Part shown: positions 36,201 to 47,661 of the stretch, piece after piece
Numbering within the stretch: position 1 is the first letter of the stretch
Layout of the letters: each line of letters opens with the position of its first letter
Source: Fomes fomentarius
Taxonomy: Eukaryota; Basidiomycota; Agaricomycetes; Polyporales; Polyporaceae
Assembly: GCA_022606135.1 (NCBI GenBank)
Contig: JABYQN010000001.1
Span: 3,038,001 to 3,102,000, forward strand
Direction of reading: 5' to 3'
DNA length: 64,000 nt
Notes under the pieces: model-generated
Seen by the model: the letters and a program-made list of their open reading frames with translations, nothing else
What the model was told of the DNA's origin: nothing
Databases searched by the model: none
Position numbers and translations under genes: made by a program

Positions 36201-36809
36201 GGGCTTCATGGAAACCACTTCTCTGGTCACCAAGCGTAAGGGAAGAGGTGGTAAGGCGAACCCGAAAACGAAGACTGCACAACGCCGTCGGAATCTGCAG
36301 AAAGCGGTCTACCTCTTCGTGCTGGCCGTCAAGAATGAAGACGTGTATAAAGACTATTTCAATCCAGACCCGGAAGTGGAGAAAAGACTTTTGGAACTAT
36401 CTGATCTGGTTCGTTGTCTTTAGGCTACGCACGTCATTGCTAGCTGACAAGCCTTCAGAAACCCGAACGTAGGAGCCGTAGGAAGAAGAAGCACACACAT
36501 GAAGCGTACTGACCTCTCGTTGATACTCATTCTCGGGCTAATTCTATGCTTCCTAGTAGGGACGGGTTGACCTCTTCCCCACGGCTTCCCATAGATCGAG
36601 GTGACCTGGTTCCTGAGCCTGGTTTGGACAACACTCAAATTCTACCGACCGCTCAAAATCCTCAAACGCAGGAAGAGACGCAGTGTCACCTTGGCGACGT
36701 AACGACTACTGGAGAGCTGAAACGCAAGACGAGGAGTGCCGACGACCACTTTGTGAAGGGGAAGAAGATCAAGATATCCCTCGGACCGCCTGTTGACCTG
36801 GGAGACTAG
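33240..36809 (+). CDS. HOP1: Meiotic chromosome axis protein Hop1 (HORMA + PHD + winged helix)
   Basis: Hop1 lines meiotic chromosome axes and controls double-strand breaks and synapsis. MQVQELRTEQHQ opens the first exon. The HORMA domain (about 33240-34620) contains FKIMTVTRGFTEEADKLLDY, then LENGIFDALSKQYLRSLIFA, EAYTFNFSY and KLFYYDNTPDDYEPPHF, ending near HTGYHGVDIKVTSVSGYL. A long Ser/Pro linker follows. A PHD finger at about 35540-35800 has ECECGVQVEDCDTCACDGCQ, then RWFHLWCMGFH and FICFDC. A winged-helix-like region (VAGQIFKRLEAEG, FIAQETREADDSGFME) follows, as in the chromatin-binding region known from budding yeast Hop1. The basic C-terminus ends KGKKIKISLGPPVDLGD, a plausible closure motif. 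Many short introns occur; the exact exon joins in the linker are less sure. Confidence 0.88.
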
Positions 36810-39166
36810 TGTCAAGAGGTCTCGACCCACGACACGCGCTGCCGAGAATCAGCTCTGACTAATCACTGGCTCCTCTCTGCCCACGCGGACTGCTTTCCTA
36901 TGACTGTTGGGGACTTCCGGACTTCTGATGCACTCTTGCCCCTTGCTGTTGTCCTGCTATCTCTGCCTTGTGTATCTTGCTGAAGCGGGAAATATACCTT
37001 TGTATAGGACCTGCCATAGATATATGATAGGCTATGGCGCTTCATATGTGACAAGCAACTGACGGCCGAGACTTCGGATGGAAGGCACTGGTCAGAGGCG
37101 ACCTGGACCTTGGAGGGTATGGGCGATTCAGCGTGTGCTAGCGTGAGTCTAGGATGACAAACGCGTCGTCTGGATGGTCAATATACACTTCCAAACTCCG
37201 CTGTACCTTTCGTCTATACGATTCCTGAGAATGAGAGTCGGTTTCACTTATCATATTCGGAGGACACTTGCCGCTTAGTAGCGGCGCGGTCGGCCGGGAA
37301 GTATGACTCGAGTAGGGTCACCATATATGCAGAGCGGTGTGCATTCTTGAAAAATTCGAGGGCACCCGTAGATACACGATGCTCGGGCTATACATGATGC
37401 AGCCTAGCTCTAGGTGGCTGTCAGGTAGAGAACAAAGACAAAGTTGCATGGAGCTCGAACGCAGGTAATCTCGGGAGTTGTGTGGGATTCCGGGTGGTTG
37501 TCTCCGCCGGAGAAGGGCGAGCGGTTCCACACAATTGATCATCAATTCGGATTACGTCCACTAACAATGGGTCTCGAGCTTGCGAGGGCTGGCAAAAAGA
37601 AGTCCTCACACTTGGCTCGACTGTGTGGAACACAGACTCCAAACAGGAGTGTGATATGTACGTACGTACTGCTAGCGGAGGAACCACGGTGACCCGGTGT
37701 TCTAACGCTCAGTACGCGCATTCTAGACTCGAGACAACGACGTGGTGTACACGAGCGACTGATACCGAGGTACCGTGGCGTCTTCCAGAGCGAGCGGAGA
37801 TTCATATTGAGACCAGGTAGGCATGAAACATAACACAACGTATGTGCCTTTCCCGGACGCAGGTGGCGCAAGGATGTACCTCCTAGCCAGGTGCGCCGAG
37901 CCATCAACATGGGACTGACCACTCACTTGGAAATATAGAGGTAGAGCGTTTGTATCATTCGCCAGGCACCCGGTTCATTGGAGGAGAGGCAAGGAAATGA
38001 GGGTAGGTTGTTCTGAGTTCGTAAGCTCTACATATCTGAGAGTTTGCGGCTCTTTCGGTACACGCGGGCACCGGTAATTTCCCTCTTCGAGTTGTCTTCG
38101 CTGTTTGGAGCAGGCTCCATCATGGGGCGCAGGACCGTGTAAGTAGATGGAGAGCCAAGGATGGTGGCCGCGGAGTCTGTCACTGAATTTATGGGGCGTT
38201 GGAGCTGAGTGGATGCGCCTACTAAATGAGCGGTGTTCTGACCTCAGATCAGAGACTCGAACTACGCCGTGATGTCCGCCACGAGTTTGCCTCGTGGTTA
38301 CCGGATAGTTGTTGGTGAAAAGGCAGATGGGGGTGTGAAGGAAATCAGAGGTGAGCGGATTGGTTGGTTATCACGATGTTTGCCGGTGTGTGGGGACCAA
38401 CTGGGCAATATTGAGGCTCCACTTGGATGATGGATCTTCCAAGTGGATCTTCGCTTGCGCTCCAATACCTGCCCTAAATCAGGAAGGAATAAAGGCGGGG
38501 CCGGTGGATAATCACCGCTCCTCATCCCCTCATGATTTGGCAAGTCGTCGCGCCTCGCAGCCACGGTCGGCGAACTGCATCGTGAGGCACTCGCAGGAGA
38601 TGAATTAACTGGTGCAAAGGCATAGACTGCACCTCCGTATCTCCCTGGCTGCGCTGTCCACGTATCTGGGGCTCGTTAGCGTGGTGTACATTCTCGACGA
38701 GATTTCTCCCGAGCTGTCGATAGATCTACGTACACGGAATACAACTGTTGCTTTATTGCGCGTGTCACAGACCAATGGGGGAGCGAGGAGAAGACGAGAT
38801 GGATATAGCCCGAATGCCGATCTTCCCACTGTATACGAACAGTGGGCGCAGGGTTGCGGGGCGTGGGGTGTGCAGGGTATGGACTGGGGCGTCGGGGATG
38901 AGATAAACGGCGATCTACATATCCCCTGCGGCTGTGGGCCGATCGCGGGAAGAGAGTGGGTGCACGGTGGGCGGACAGGGACTGGTCTGGAAGTTGGAGC
39001 TGAGCGTGGTCGGTTATCGAAAGTTCAGAAAGTTCGAGGCTCAACTCGGTTCGCTGCGCCTCAAATCTACTTTCGCGCTCCTGCGTAAAGTCATCTTCTC
39101 CGAGCCGACGCCCAGGCTCTCTCTCACTCCTTCACGATCTGCGCGCGACTCCAAACCGTCCTCGCC
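36810..39166. other. Gene-free interval of about 2.4 kb
   Basis: No frame here shows a recognised motif or a coherent splice series. The right end (38600-39166) should hold the DOA1 promoter. No long terminal repeats or target-site duplications were noticed. The content is unknown. Confidence 0.4.
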
Positions 39167-42100
39167 ATGCCGTACAGACTGTCAGCCTCGTTGTCCGCAC
39201 ACTCCTCCGATGTGCGTCGCTAAGCCTCGTCTCTATCCCCCTTCCAACGCTCACAGATCCTAGGTTAGGGCGGTCGTGTCCCCGACGGACGATCTCATTG
39301 TCTCTGCTTCCCGCGATACCACCGCGATATCATGGTCGAGGTCTGCCGGCGCTGAGTTTACTCAAGCTTCCACTCTTCGTGCTGGTTCCCGTTATGTCAA
39401 CGCAGTGGCGTACCTTCCCCCAGCTCCAGGGGCACCAGAGGGTGAGTGTTGTCGCATCTCAGCAGTGGCACGCGGCATCCCCAGTTTCGGTGTTAAGCGG
39501 AGAGGCGCAGGTTACGCGGTCACGGGAGGTCAAGACACGGTTATCAATATCTTCGCGCTGCCCTCCACTAAGGGAGAGCCCAATTTCTCTCTGCTCGGAC
39601 ACACGGACAACGTCTGCACCCTCCATACGGCGGAAGATGGCACAATCATCTCAGGTTCATGGGACAAGTGAGCACCTCTTCTTCCGGTGGCGTTCCGCCA
39701 CTGCTCACATCCATGAAAGGACCGCGAAGGTTTGGAAGAACTTTCAGCTGTTGTACGACCTGGTCGGTCACCAGCAGTCTGTCTGGACCGTTTTGGCGAT
39801 CGATGGGGCGCAATTTCTAACAGGTCGGTTGCTATTCTGAGCTCTCTGCACGTGTAACCTTGACGGGAGAACGACTGAAAGGTTCCGCGGACAACACCAT
39901 CAAGCTGTGGAAGCAACACAAGAATGTTCGCACCTACCCGGGTCACACGCAGGCCGTACGCGGTCTAGCCCTCATCACCGACATCGGGTTCGCATCGTGC
40001 TCGAACGATAGGTAAGTGCGGCCGCTGCTCTTCGCGTGCACGGCCTAAACTCTTGTCTGGTAGCGAGATCCGCATTTGGACCATGGAAGGCGACACCGTC
40101 TATACACTCTCAGGACACACCTCATTCGTATACAGCCTTTCTGTCCTCCCAAATGGCGACATCATTTCTGGCGGAGAAGATCGCACAGTACGCATTTGGC
40201 GAGGTAAGGCGGCCTCTCCTTTTGTATGCTGACACAAGGCTGATTACGCATACGTCTGCTTCAGATGGAGAATGCGTGCAAACATTGGTGCACCCAGCGA
40301 TCTCGGTCTGGAGCGTCTCAACAATGCCGAATGGTGATATCGTGACCGGCTGCAGTGATAGCGTCGTGCGTGTTTTCAGCACAGAAGAGGCGCGCTGGGC
40401 ACCGGCCAACCAGCTCAAAGCATACGATGACCTCGTCGCCGCGCAAGCGCTGCCGGCACAGCAGGTCGGGGACGTGAAAAAGTCCGATCTGCCAGGGCCT
40501 GAAGCGTTGACGCAGCCAGGTGCGTCGGGTGGGACGAGCCGGTAGGTCGCGTATGAGAGGCTAACGATCGCATAGGGAAGAAGCCTGGTGAGGTTAAAAT
40601 GATCAGGCGAGGAGACAGTGTTGAAGCACACCAGGTGCGGTCTTCTTCCCCATGTCGTATGAACGATCTGACGGGACTGCGCGATAGTGGGATAGTGCGA
40701 GTGCCAGTTGGCAGAAGATCGGCGATGTCGTGGATGCTGTCGGATCTGGTCGAAAACAGCTTCACGAAGGCAAGGAGTACGACTACGTCTTCGACGTCGA
40801 CGTGCAAGAGGGAGTGCCACCACTGAAACTTCCGTACAACGTTTCTGGTAAGTATATGCGCAGTGTCAGCCTCCGTTACGTCTTTATACTTATCAGGCCT
40901 GCAGAGAATCCATACACTGCAGCTCAGCGATTCCTGCAAAGCAATGAACTGCCACTGAGCTACCTGGACGAAGTCGTACGATTCATCGAGAAGAATACTG
41001 CTGGCGTAGACATTGGGGTTGGCAACAATCAATTTGTCGACCCATACACAGGTGGATCGCGAGGGACTGCATGGTCTTTCTGTTACTGACTGTTGTCCTA
41101 GGTGCTTCTCGATACCAGGCTTCCCAGACAGCTTCCGCTGGCGGTGTGTCCGAGTTCGCCGATCCCTTCACAGGTGACGTAGTTAAGGTCGTGGTATATG
41201 CTGTGCTCTCTGACGTCCAATCTAGGTGCCTCGCGATACCGTGCTGCACCAGCTGTATCGACCCCTCCAGTCGCTGCGTCCACCGCGGCCGACCCATGGA
41301 CTGGGGCGTCGCGCTATTCAAGCCATCCGACTTCACCGGTCTCGCCACCGAAACAGGTATCATCAACACCGTTGGCAAACGTGATCCCCGTCGTAAGTGT
41401 CCGCCAGACGGAGCCATCTGCACATATCTAACGGCCCCTCAGCGAACGCCTCTATCCTTCCGACAAGCTCATGTTTCTGCAATGCAGGCCAAGCTATACC
41501 AGTTCGACCAGGCGCTCCGGAACGAAATCGTACGTTACGACTGTCGTGTTAGCCGCCTTCTTTGCTGACCATCGGGCGCACACAGTCCACAGCATATCTA
41601 GCGATGTATCCGCAGGAGCTCAGCTTGATAGAAGAGACGTTCACATACCTCACGCAAGCCGTGTCACACCCACTGGAACCTCCAACAAAGAAGCTGACCG
41701 GCCACCACGTCGACGCCATCATCCAACTTCTAGAGCGGTGGCCACAATCCCAACTATTCCCTCGTACGTAGTATATAAACATCAATCTTCCGACGTTCGC
41801 GCTCGCAACTGATTAACCATGATGCGCGCAGTCATGGATTTGAGCCGCCTAGTACTCGCTTTCTGCCCTACCGCGTACTCCGATCCCACTCTGCGGTCAA
41901 AGTTCTTCACTGCAGTGTTCAATGGTGCTAGCTGGAATGAGCCATGGACGTCACCGCTTCCCAAGCCGCGCGAGACCAACCTCCTGTTTCTGTTCCGTTC
42001 TCTGGCAAATGTTTTCCAGGACGGGACAGTACTGACGGACGGCGCTTGGGTTCAAGAGGTATGTCTGTTCCCCGCTGAACAGCGTACCGCTTGAACTGAT

Positions 42101-42646
42101 CGATCGCCTGCTACTCCCTTGAAAAGATCCTGGACACGCTTGGTGGTGCGCCCTACACGATACTCACAAACTCCCTGCGCGTATCTCTGGCGACCATCCT
42201 CTTCAAGTACGTATGCGTTGAATCGAGACGGACTCTGGTCGCTCACACAAATGATACTTAGTGTCTCTTGCTCTGGCCTGAAGGAACCTCTCTCGCCGAC
42301 CGCACGAGATAGGCTCATTGGCTTAGTGCTCGAGGTACGAGTTTCGTGTGTGGTTGTGTCCAATAATCCACTCTTGACACATTCACAGATATTAAACACG
42401 GAGAAGACGGAAGCCGAGGCGGCCTATCGAGCCCTGGTCGCGCTTGGCGACATCGTACGTTTCTCCCAACCCATACATACCGCATCCAGCTGACCTGCCC
42501 TAAAGGTCTACACTGCGAAGGAGCAGGGCCTGCCATTAAGTACTGAACAGACACGCCTGGCTCGAGAAGCCCTGTCAGCTCTTCCGACAAGGTTCCCTGA
42601 GGCTCGCATCAGAGACGTCTCCAAGGAGGTCACCGCACTGCTGTGA
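39167..42646 (+). CDS. DOA1: Cdc48/p97 cofactor Doa1/Ufd3/PLAA (WD40-PFU-PUL)
   Basis: This protein binds ubiquitin and Cdc48/p97 and maintains free ubiquitin levels. Order of parts: MPYRLSASLSAHSSD starts a WD40 propeller with DNVCTLHTAEDGTIISGSWD, GHQQSVWTVLAIDGAQFLTG, SADNTIKLWKQHKNVRTYPG, GHTSFVYSLSVLPNGDIISG and ISVWSVSTMPNGDIVTGCSD. The PFU domain has EGKEYDYVFDVDVQEGVPPL and LPLSYLDEVVRFIEKNT. Three short repeats of the form DP-aromatic-TGASRY follow (41039-41317). The PUL domain starts RTPLSFRQAHVSAMQAKLYQ and includes HHVDAIIQLLERWPQSQLFP and FNGASWNEPWTSPLPKPRET, ending RIRDVSKEVTALL. All three domains are complete and in the usual order. Introns are short and numerous. Confidence 0.93.
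41039..41317 (+). repeat. Three DP-[YFW]-TGASRY repeats in DOA1, two split by an intron at the same codon
   Basis: The repeat cores are DPYTGASRY, DPFTGASRY and DPWTGASRY. In copies 1 and 2 a phase-1 intron falls between ACA G and GT GC (introns 41052-41101 and 41174-41225), exactly at the Gly codon. Copy 3 has no intron. This suggests duplication of an exon-intron unit. Confidence 0.85.
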
Positions 42647-43960
42647 AGGCCCCCCGTCTCTTCCCAAAACGTCACTGCATTTCAGCTTCTTAGTAGGTGA
42701 AATAAGGTTGTGTCTCTGTAATATCTTGGGCATGGAGAGGAATGGGTGGCTGCGTCTCTGATCGAAGTCTCTCTCAAATCCCCTTCCCTCCTCCTTCCTA
42801 GACGTAGTCCAGATCCGGCAGGCAAAGGTTGTGTAACGGATGCGGACGGACTTTATGCCTCACTGTAGGACTTCGCGCGCGCGTCCCACCGCTGGCATCG
42901 TCGATTCTATCGATCAATGTAGCGTTGTGTTTCTCCTTTCTTCTTGCCTTCTTGCTTGCGGCCTTGCCTTCTTTCTTTCTTTACGGCTTGCGATCGTACG
43001 TACGTACACACGGGACTCTCGGGGTGCATGACTTTCTTCTACCCACCATGTTTGGGGTTACCCCCTCAAGTCGGATTTCCAGCATGACCTTCCCGCCGAC
43101 TTTCCTCTTGCCCGCGTTTTGCCAAATGTTTGTCATGATAGAATTGAGTCTGTTCTGTATGAACCAGTACTAATCGGGTGTTGTAAGTCTAACATCTGTA
43201 CCAAACTCCCTATCTGGGGTATATAGATCGTCGGCCCCCCTGTGACGTACGACGCGCAACTTCCAACCCGTTGACGTCATGGTGTTGACGCAAACCCGCG
43301 ATCACATGGGCGCATGTGTATCTGGGAGCACCGGTGGTCTTGCAATGGGTGCAACACCGCGATTCGAAGTGGTGTGCCATTCTCACCGTAGACGCGGTCT
43401 ATGTTTCGTTCGTATCACAGAAGCTGGTATGATATCAACCACAACGTCATCGTATTGATATGTACAGGCCCAACGTTCTGTTCTTCGAGATCTTCGCTTC
43501 GGGCAACGCGGGGCGGGGGAACTGGAATGTACGACCAGGAACATGGGTGAGAGACAGGAGTCAGAAGACCAAGTAAGCCGAACGACAAGGGAAGTATCGG
43601 CGAGCAGGAAAAACATATGTACAGACAGTGCCGTCGATCTTCCCTAGAGGTGCGGGGTGGGTACACTATTTAGAACGCATGAACCTATTGACTTGGCGCG
43701 GGAGAGTGATCACAGCAGGACTGGGGACGAGGGCAATGTTCGGAAGGAGAGACTCGGGTGGGTGGGTGCATGCGTGTATCCAAGTGCATACGTATAACCA
43801 AGCGAAGAGATCGAGAGAGACGGAACTATAAGTCGACAGCGTGATATGATGGTCACACATAATTGAAATGGAGGATGATGGGTAGTGCTAACTGCACTGG
43901 AAATGGGTGTCGCGGCATTTATGTACAAGGCATTTGAGTGAGGCAGGGATGTGAGTACTT
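42647..43960. other. Gene-free interval between convergent genes, with pyrimidine-rich stretch
   Basis: 1.3 kb between the stops of DOA1 and VCX1. A CT-rich stretch lies at about 42925-42990 and a palindromic TGACGTCA at 43272-43279. No gene is supported; the longest plus-strand frame here begins at a GTG and is only hydrophobic. Confidence 0.45.
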
Positions 43961-46249
43961 TTACGACACCCAGACTGTCAATGCCTATGTCAGCGGTCTT
44001 TCGCAATCATGGAGTCGCATGTATATATACGCACAGGCAAGAGCGATGACGAGGTAGAGCGTGACTAGCATCAGGCCTTCCATGTAGTTCGACTTGCCGT
44101 CCCTACAATATGATGTGGTCAACGCAGGGCATGACACAGACCGTGTTGCGCTTACTGGATGAGGAAGTTCACAAGCAGAACAGACACGAAGAGCACAATA
44201 GTCTACATCACCAAGTCAGTCACACAGTGTAGTTGACACATGCAGCGTCAGACATACCTCGAAGTCCGCGAAGAATAGCGTCAAATCGTGGTGGGTTATC
44301 CATCCAACGATGACGAGCAACGGCACAACGAACGCAGCAATTTGCTATGAGTGAACGGATCACGTGTCAGTGTGTGCAGTGAAACGCACACTGTGCACGG
44401 TACTCACAATTGAGCTACCGACGCAGATGCCGATAGTGAGCTCCATCTTGTTCTTCATCGCCATCCACACCGAGGTAACATGCTCGGCGGCGTTCGCCTG
44501 TACAGACGTGATCAACAACTTGTTACCGCCTGTGGCAGGAATGCGATGAGACATACCACGATGGGAAGAAGAATCAGACCAATGAAAGGTTTTGGGATGG
44601 AGTACCGTTCGGCGGTCTCCTCAATGGACGCCACGACTGACCAATCGATGTCAGTGCCCGAACGGAAGGTGGGGGAACAATCACATACGATAGTCAGCGC
44701 AGAAGGAGGTTATGACCGTAACCAGCAGCAGCCTGTCAAGAAAAGTCAACGTTGAGACGAAACACCGCGACAGGCGATAATGTCAGAACACAACTTACGC
44801 AGAGCCAGCGGCCCAAGTGTTCATTTCGGCCTCCTCTACCTCTTCCTCTTCCTCACTATCAGGCGCAACGAACAAGTATGCATGCGACTTGAGCTACACA
44901 CACGCAGCACGAGTACAATCGACGTTCAGTAAAAGCCCTTTTACGCAGACCCATCCACTCACCTGGAAGAAGAGGTAGACGATGTAAACGCCGAGAAGCA
45001 AGATGGCCGTTCCACGCGAGATGATCTTGAGACCGTGCAAGGAATCCGCATCGAGCGTTTCCAGGCCGAGGCCGATCGTGTTGTCAAGTGCGGTCACTAC
45101 AGTCCCGTTCCCAGGTCCGTTGTCGAGGCCACCGGAATGGGACTTGGCGCTGTGGTATGCGGCAGGGATGACAAGGGCTGTGTACGTTCAGAACCACAAG
45201 GAACCGCAGATGAACACCATGATGAAACAATGCGGTCCGAGATAAGGACATGGGGTGATAGCAGCGGGAAGGGCGGGCGGTCAGCCAATGCGCAGACGGT
45301 AAAGTCAACTCGAGGCGATGCGACGTACTGATGCATGCGAGAGTCATGAGCTGCGGAGATAGTCAGTGGTCAGCAACGTTCGTAGAAGCGCGTCACGGGA
45401 GACGGGAGTACGACGTACCGAGCTTGAGCTAGACGTTTCGATTGGAAGATATTAGCGTTAGGGCGGTGCAGGAGGCCAAGCCACATAAACTCACGCTTGG
45501 GCAGCTGTTACTTGGAAGTTACTTTCATTGTACTTGAGACCACCTTCACGGCAGGTTTAAGCCACAGAACTCTGATAAGTTACATTGCGGTAGAGCACGG
45601 GACGTACCGGCGAGGAATGAGCAGCCGAGAACCAGGAGGATGTTTGACAGGATAGAGCCAAGGAGCTGTGCCACAGTTGAACGGGAGCGCGTGGTTGCCA
45701 TTCAATTAGCACTCACCGAAGTTTGGACAATACGAAGCTCGCCTGCGGACGCGCAATGAGAAGAGATATAGAAGGTTTCGATGAAGGGACGAACCTTGTA
45801 GGAGGGCCGCAATACCAACGATGATCTCCACCGCATTTCCGAAGGACGCGTTGAGCAAGCCCGAGAGCGTCTGACCGAGCTCGAGAGAGAGCTGCTCTGT
45901 GGCAGTCCCGAGCAACTATATGGGCATATAGACGACCGCGTCAGAGAAGCCAAACCACAATGTGACAGCAGGTGACGTGACGTACGGCGGCGAGGGGCAT
46001 GATGGCAATGAAGCTGAAGGAAAAGCTGAGGGCAGCATCCCAGTTGAGAAAGTGGGAGAGGAAGCTGAGGGGTACGAAGACGAGGAGGATGTTGAGGTAT
46101 GAACCAAAGAAGAAGAACTTGTAGGACTGGAGCCAGGACGGTTGGCCGTCGGCGGCGAGCGAGTCGGCGATGCGCGCGAAGAACGGCTTCGGAGCGTGGG
46201 CGCCGTTTCCGTTCTCAAGCAGAGGAGTCCGATCTGTCACAGTAGGCAT
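43961..46249 (-). CDS. VCX1: Vacuolar Ca2+/H+ exchanger (CAX family, Vcx1)
   Basis: A membrane antiporter that loads Ca2+ into the vacuole in exchange for protons. It starts MPTVTDRTPLLENGNGAHAP, followed by about 11 hydrophobic segments. The first CAX repeat has LSGLLNASFGNAVEIIVGIA, then LLGSILSNILLVLGCSFLAG and GLKYNESNFQ. An acidic loop (DSEEEEEVEEAE) separates the two halves, as usual. The second repeat reads PIVANAAEHVTSVWMAMKNK, with Ala in place of the usual Gly of GNAAEH (44480-44497), then MELTIGICVGSSI and FFADFETIVLFVSVLLVNFL. The last exon is tiny: splicing with a 60-nt intron gives LVIALAFWVS and a stop at 43961. Unspliced, the frame would run on for about 15 residues. More than eight introns are present. 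Confidence 0.9.
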
Positions 46250-46461
46250 CGCGGGCAAGATGAGTGAAGCGAGGGAAAACGAGAGGGTGCGAACGCTGCG
46301 CGAGGAGGCCGTCCTTTTGAAGAAAGCGAAGGAGATCAGACAGAAACGAACAGAGAATAAGGAATTGTGGCTCGCCCGTCCAGACTTCCGAGTGGACGCA
46401 CAGCCTGCATTACGTACTCTCACTCGTCACTCCTTCCAAGCGCACCACTACTCCATCAACC
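46250..46461. promoter_or_regulatory. Divergent promoter between VCX1 and the PRXL2-like gene
   Basis: 212 bp separate the two start codons. The region just before 46462 is pyrimidine-rich, as is common upstream of fungal start codons. No specific operator is seen. Confidence 0.45.
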
Positions 46462-47513
46462 ATGGCCTCCGCACTCACCGCCCTCCCCACTCCCGACACC
46501 CTCGCCAAAGCCGCCGCTCTCAACGTCTTCGATGCAGAAGGAAAGGAGGTATCCTTCGCAACTATTATCCGCGACCAGAAGACTATAGTTGTGTTCATCC
46601 GTAGGCTATACCCCTGCCATCTTGGCGCTTACTGGCTCGCTTACCCGCTTCCGCACCGTTCTGGATCCCTACACAGGCCATTTCTTTTGTGGGGTATGTG
46701 CTTCAGCCCCTTCCATTGTCTGCACCCCATAATGAACCAATACCTATAGAGCTGCCAAGTAAACAGAGCCTCTTCTTGCGATACCACCAACGTGCTCACA
46801 CCTGTGCATAATAGCAATATGTGATGCAGCTCGCCTCTGTTCGCCAGGAGGCCTTGGACGAGGCTAACACTCGCCTCGTGGTCATTGGCTGTGGCGAGTG
46901 GAAAATGATAAACAACTACCGCGGTGAGCAATTTCAAGACCCAAGAGTCCGTGTATATTTCACAGCTAAATATGATAGACAGAAATCACTGACTTCAAGG
47001 GTTCTGTGTATGCCGACCCATCCCGCGCACTCTACAGCACCTTTGGCATGGTCGAAAACCTCGGCACGACACCCGCTGGGCAAGAGAAGCGCAGTTACCT
47101 TGGCAGGTCCCTCTTTGGAAACATCCTCAAGAGCCTACAGGCGTGTACACCGCCCCCGCATACGATCATCGAACATGGCCTAACTCAACGCCTCTTACTG
47201 CTTCTAGTTGGGACCTCTCAAGACCCCGCAGTTCATAGGAAAGCAGGGCAACATCTCCCAGAACGGCGGCGAGTTCATATTCGGCCCTGGTATGTGCATA
47301 TAGGCCCTGCTGTGCCTTCACTCCATTGACGTTGATCACCTGCATTGGCACATCCGCAGGCGAGACCTGTACCTACGCTTCCCGTATGAGACACTCTGAA
47401 GACCGTGTGTGAATTTTTGCTACGTCCGTATATCCGGTTACTAAGTATATCGCCCGGGCACAGACGTCGAAGTCGATGAGCTCATCAAGCAGGCCGGCGT
47501 CGTCTATCCGTGA
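46462..47513 (+). CDS. PRXL2/AhpC-TSA_2-type thioredoxin-fold protein
   Basis: A small redox-fold protein. Exon 1 gives MASALTALPTPDTLAKAAAL and FATIIRDQKTIVVFIR. A 17-nt microexon (46677-46693) encodes HFFCG, joined to QYVMQLASVRQEALDEANTR and LVVIGCGEWKMINNYR. Then come FKGSVYADPSRALYSTFGMV, ENLGTTPAGQEKRSYLGRS, KTPQFIGKQGNISQNGGEFI and CTYASRMRHSEDHVEVDELI, ending KQAGVVYP. The order HFxCG, GxxYADPSRxLY, GGEFIFGPG and CTYAxRMRHSEDH is typical of AhpC/TSA_2 proteins. Only one Cys stands at the active loop (CGQY), so a CxxC mechanism is not visible. The substrate is unknown. The gene is convergent with the phosphatase that follows, with 148 bp between the stops. Confidence 0.83.
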
Positions 47514-47661
47514 GACCACCGAGTAGCACTGGGCAGAGCCATCCGAATATCGATCCGCCGACATCCGCCACCCGATGATCAAGGACCAGTACGTGTTCCC
47601 CCCACTTGCAACACTACGACTTACGACTCCAGCTTGTAGTCTATCTATTACTCCATCTATC

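Noticed and set aside
42829..43173. 114-codon hydrophobic open frame, possible membrane protein
   Set aside because: It begins at GTG, contains a low-complexity CT-rich stretch and has no family motif.
43272..43279. CRE-like palindrome TGACGTCA
   Set aside because: It lies between the 3' ends of convergent genes, not in a promoter, and an 8-bp site is expected by chance.
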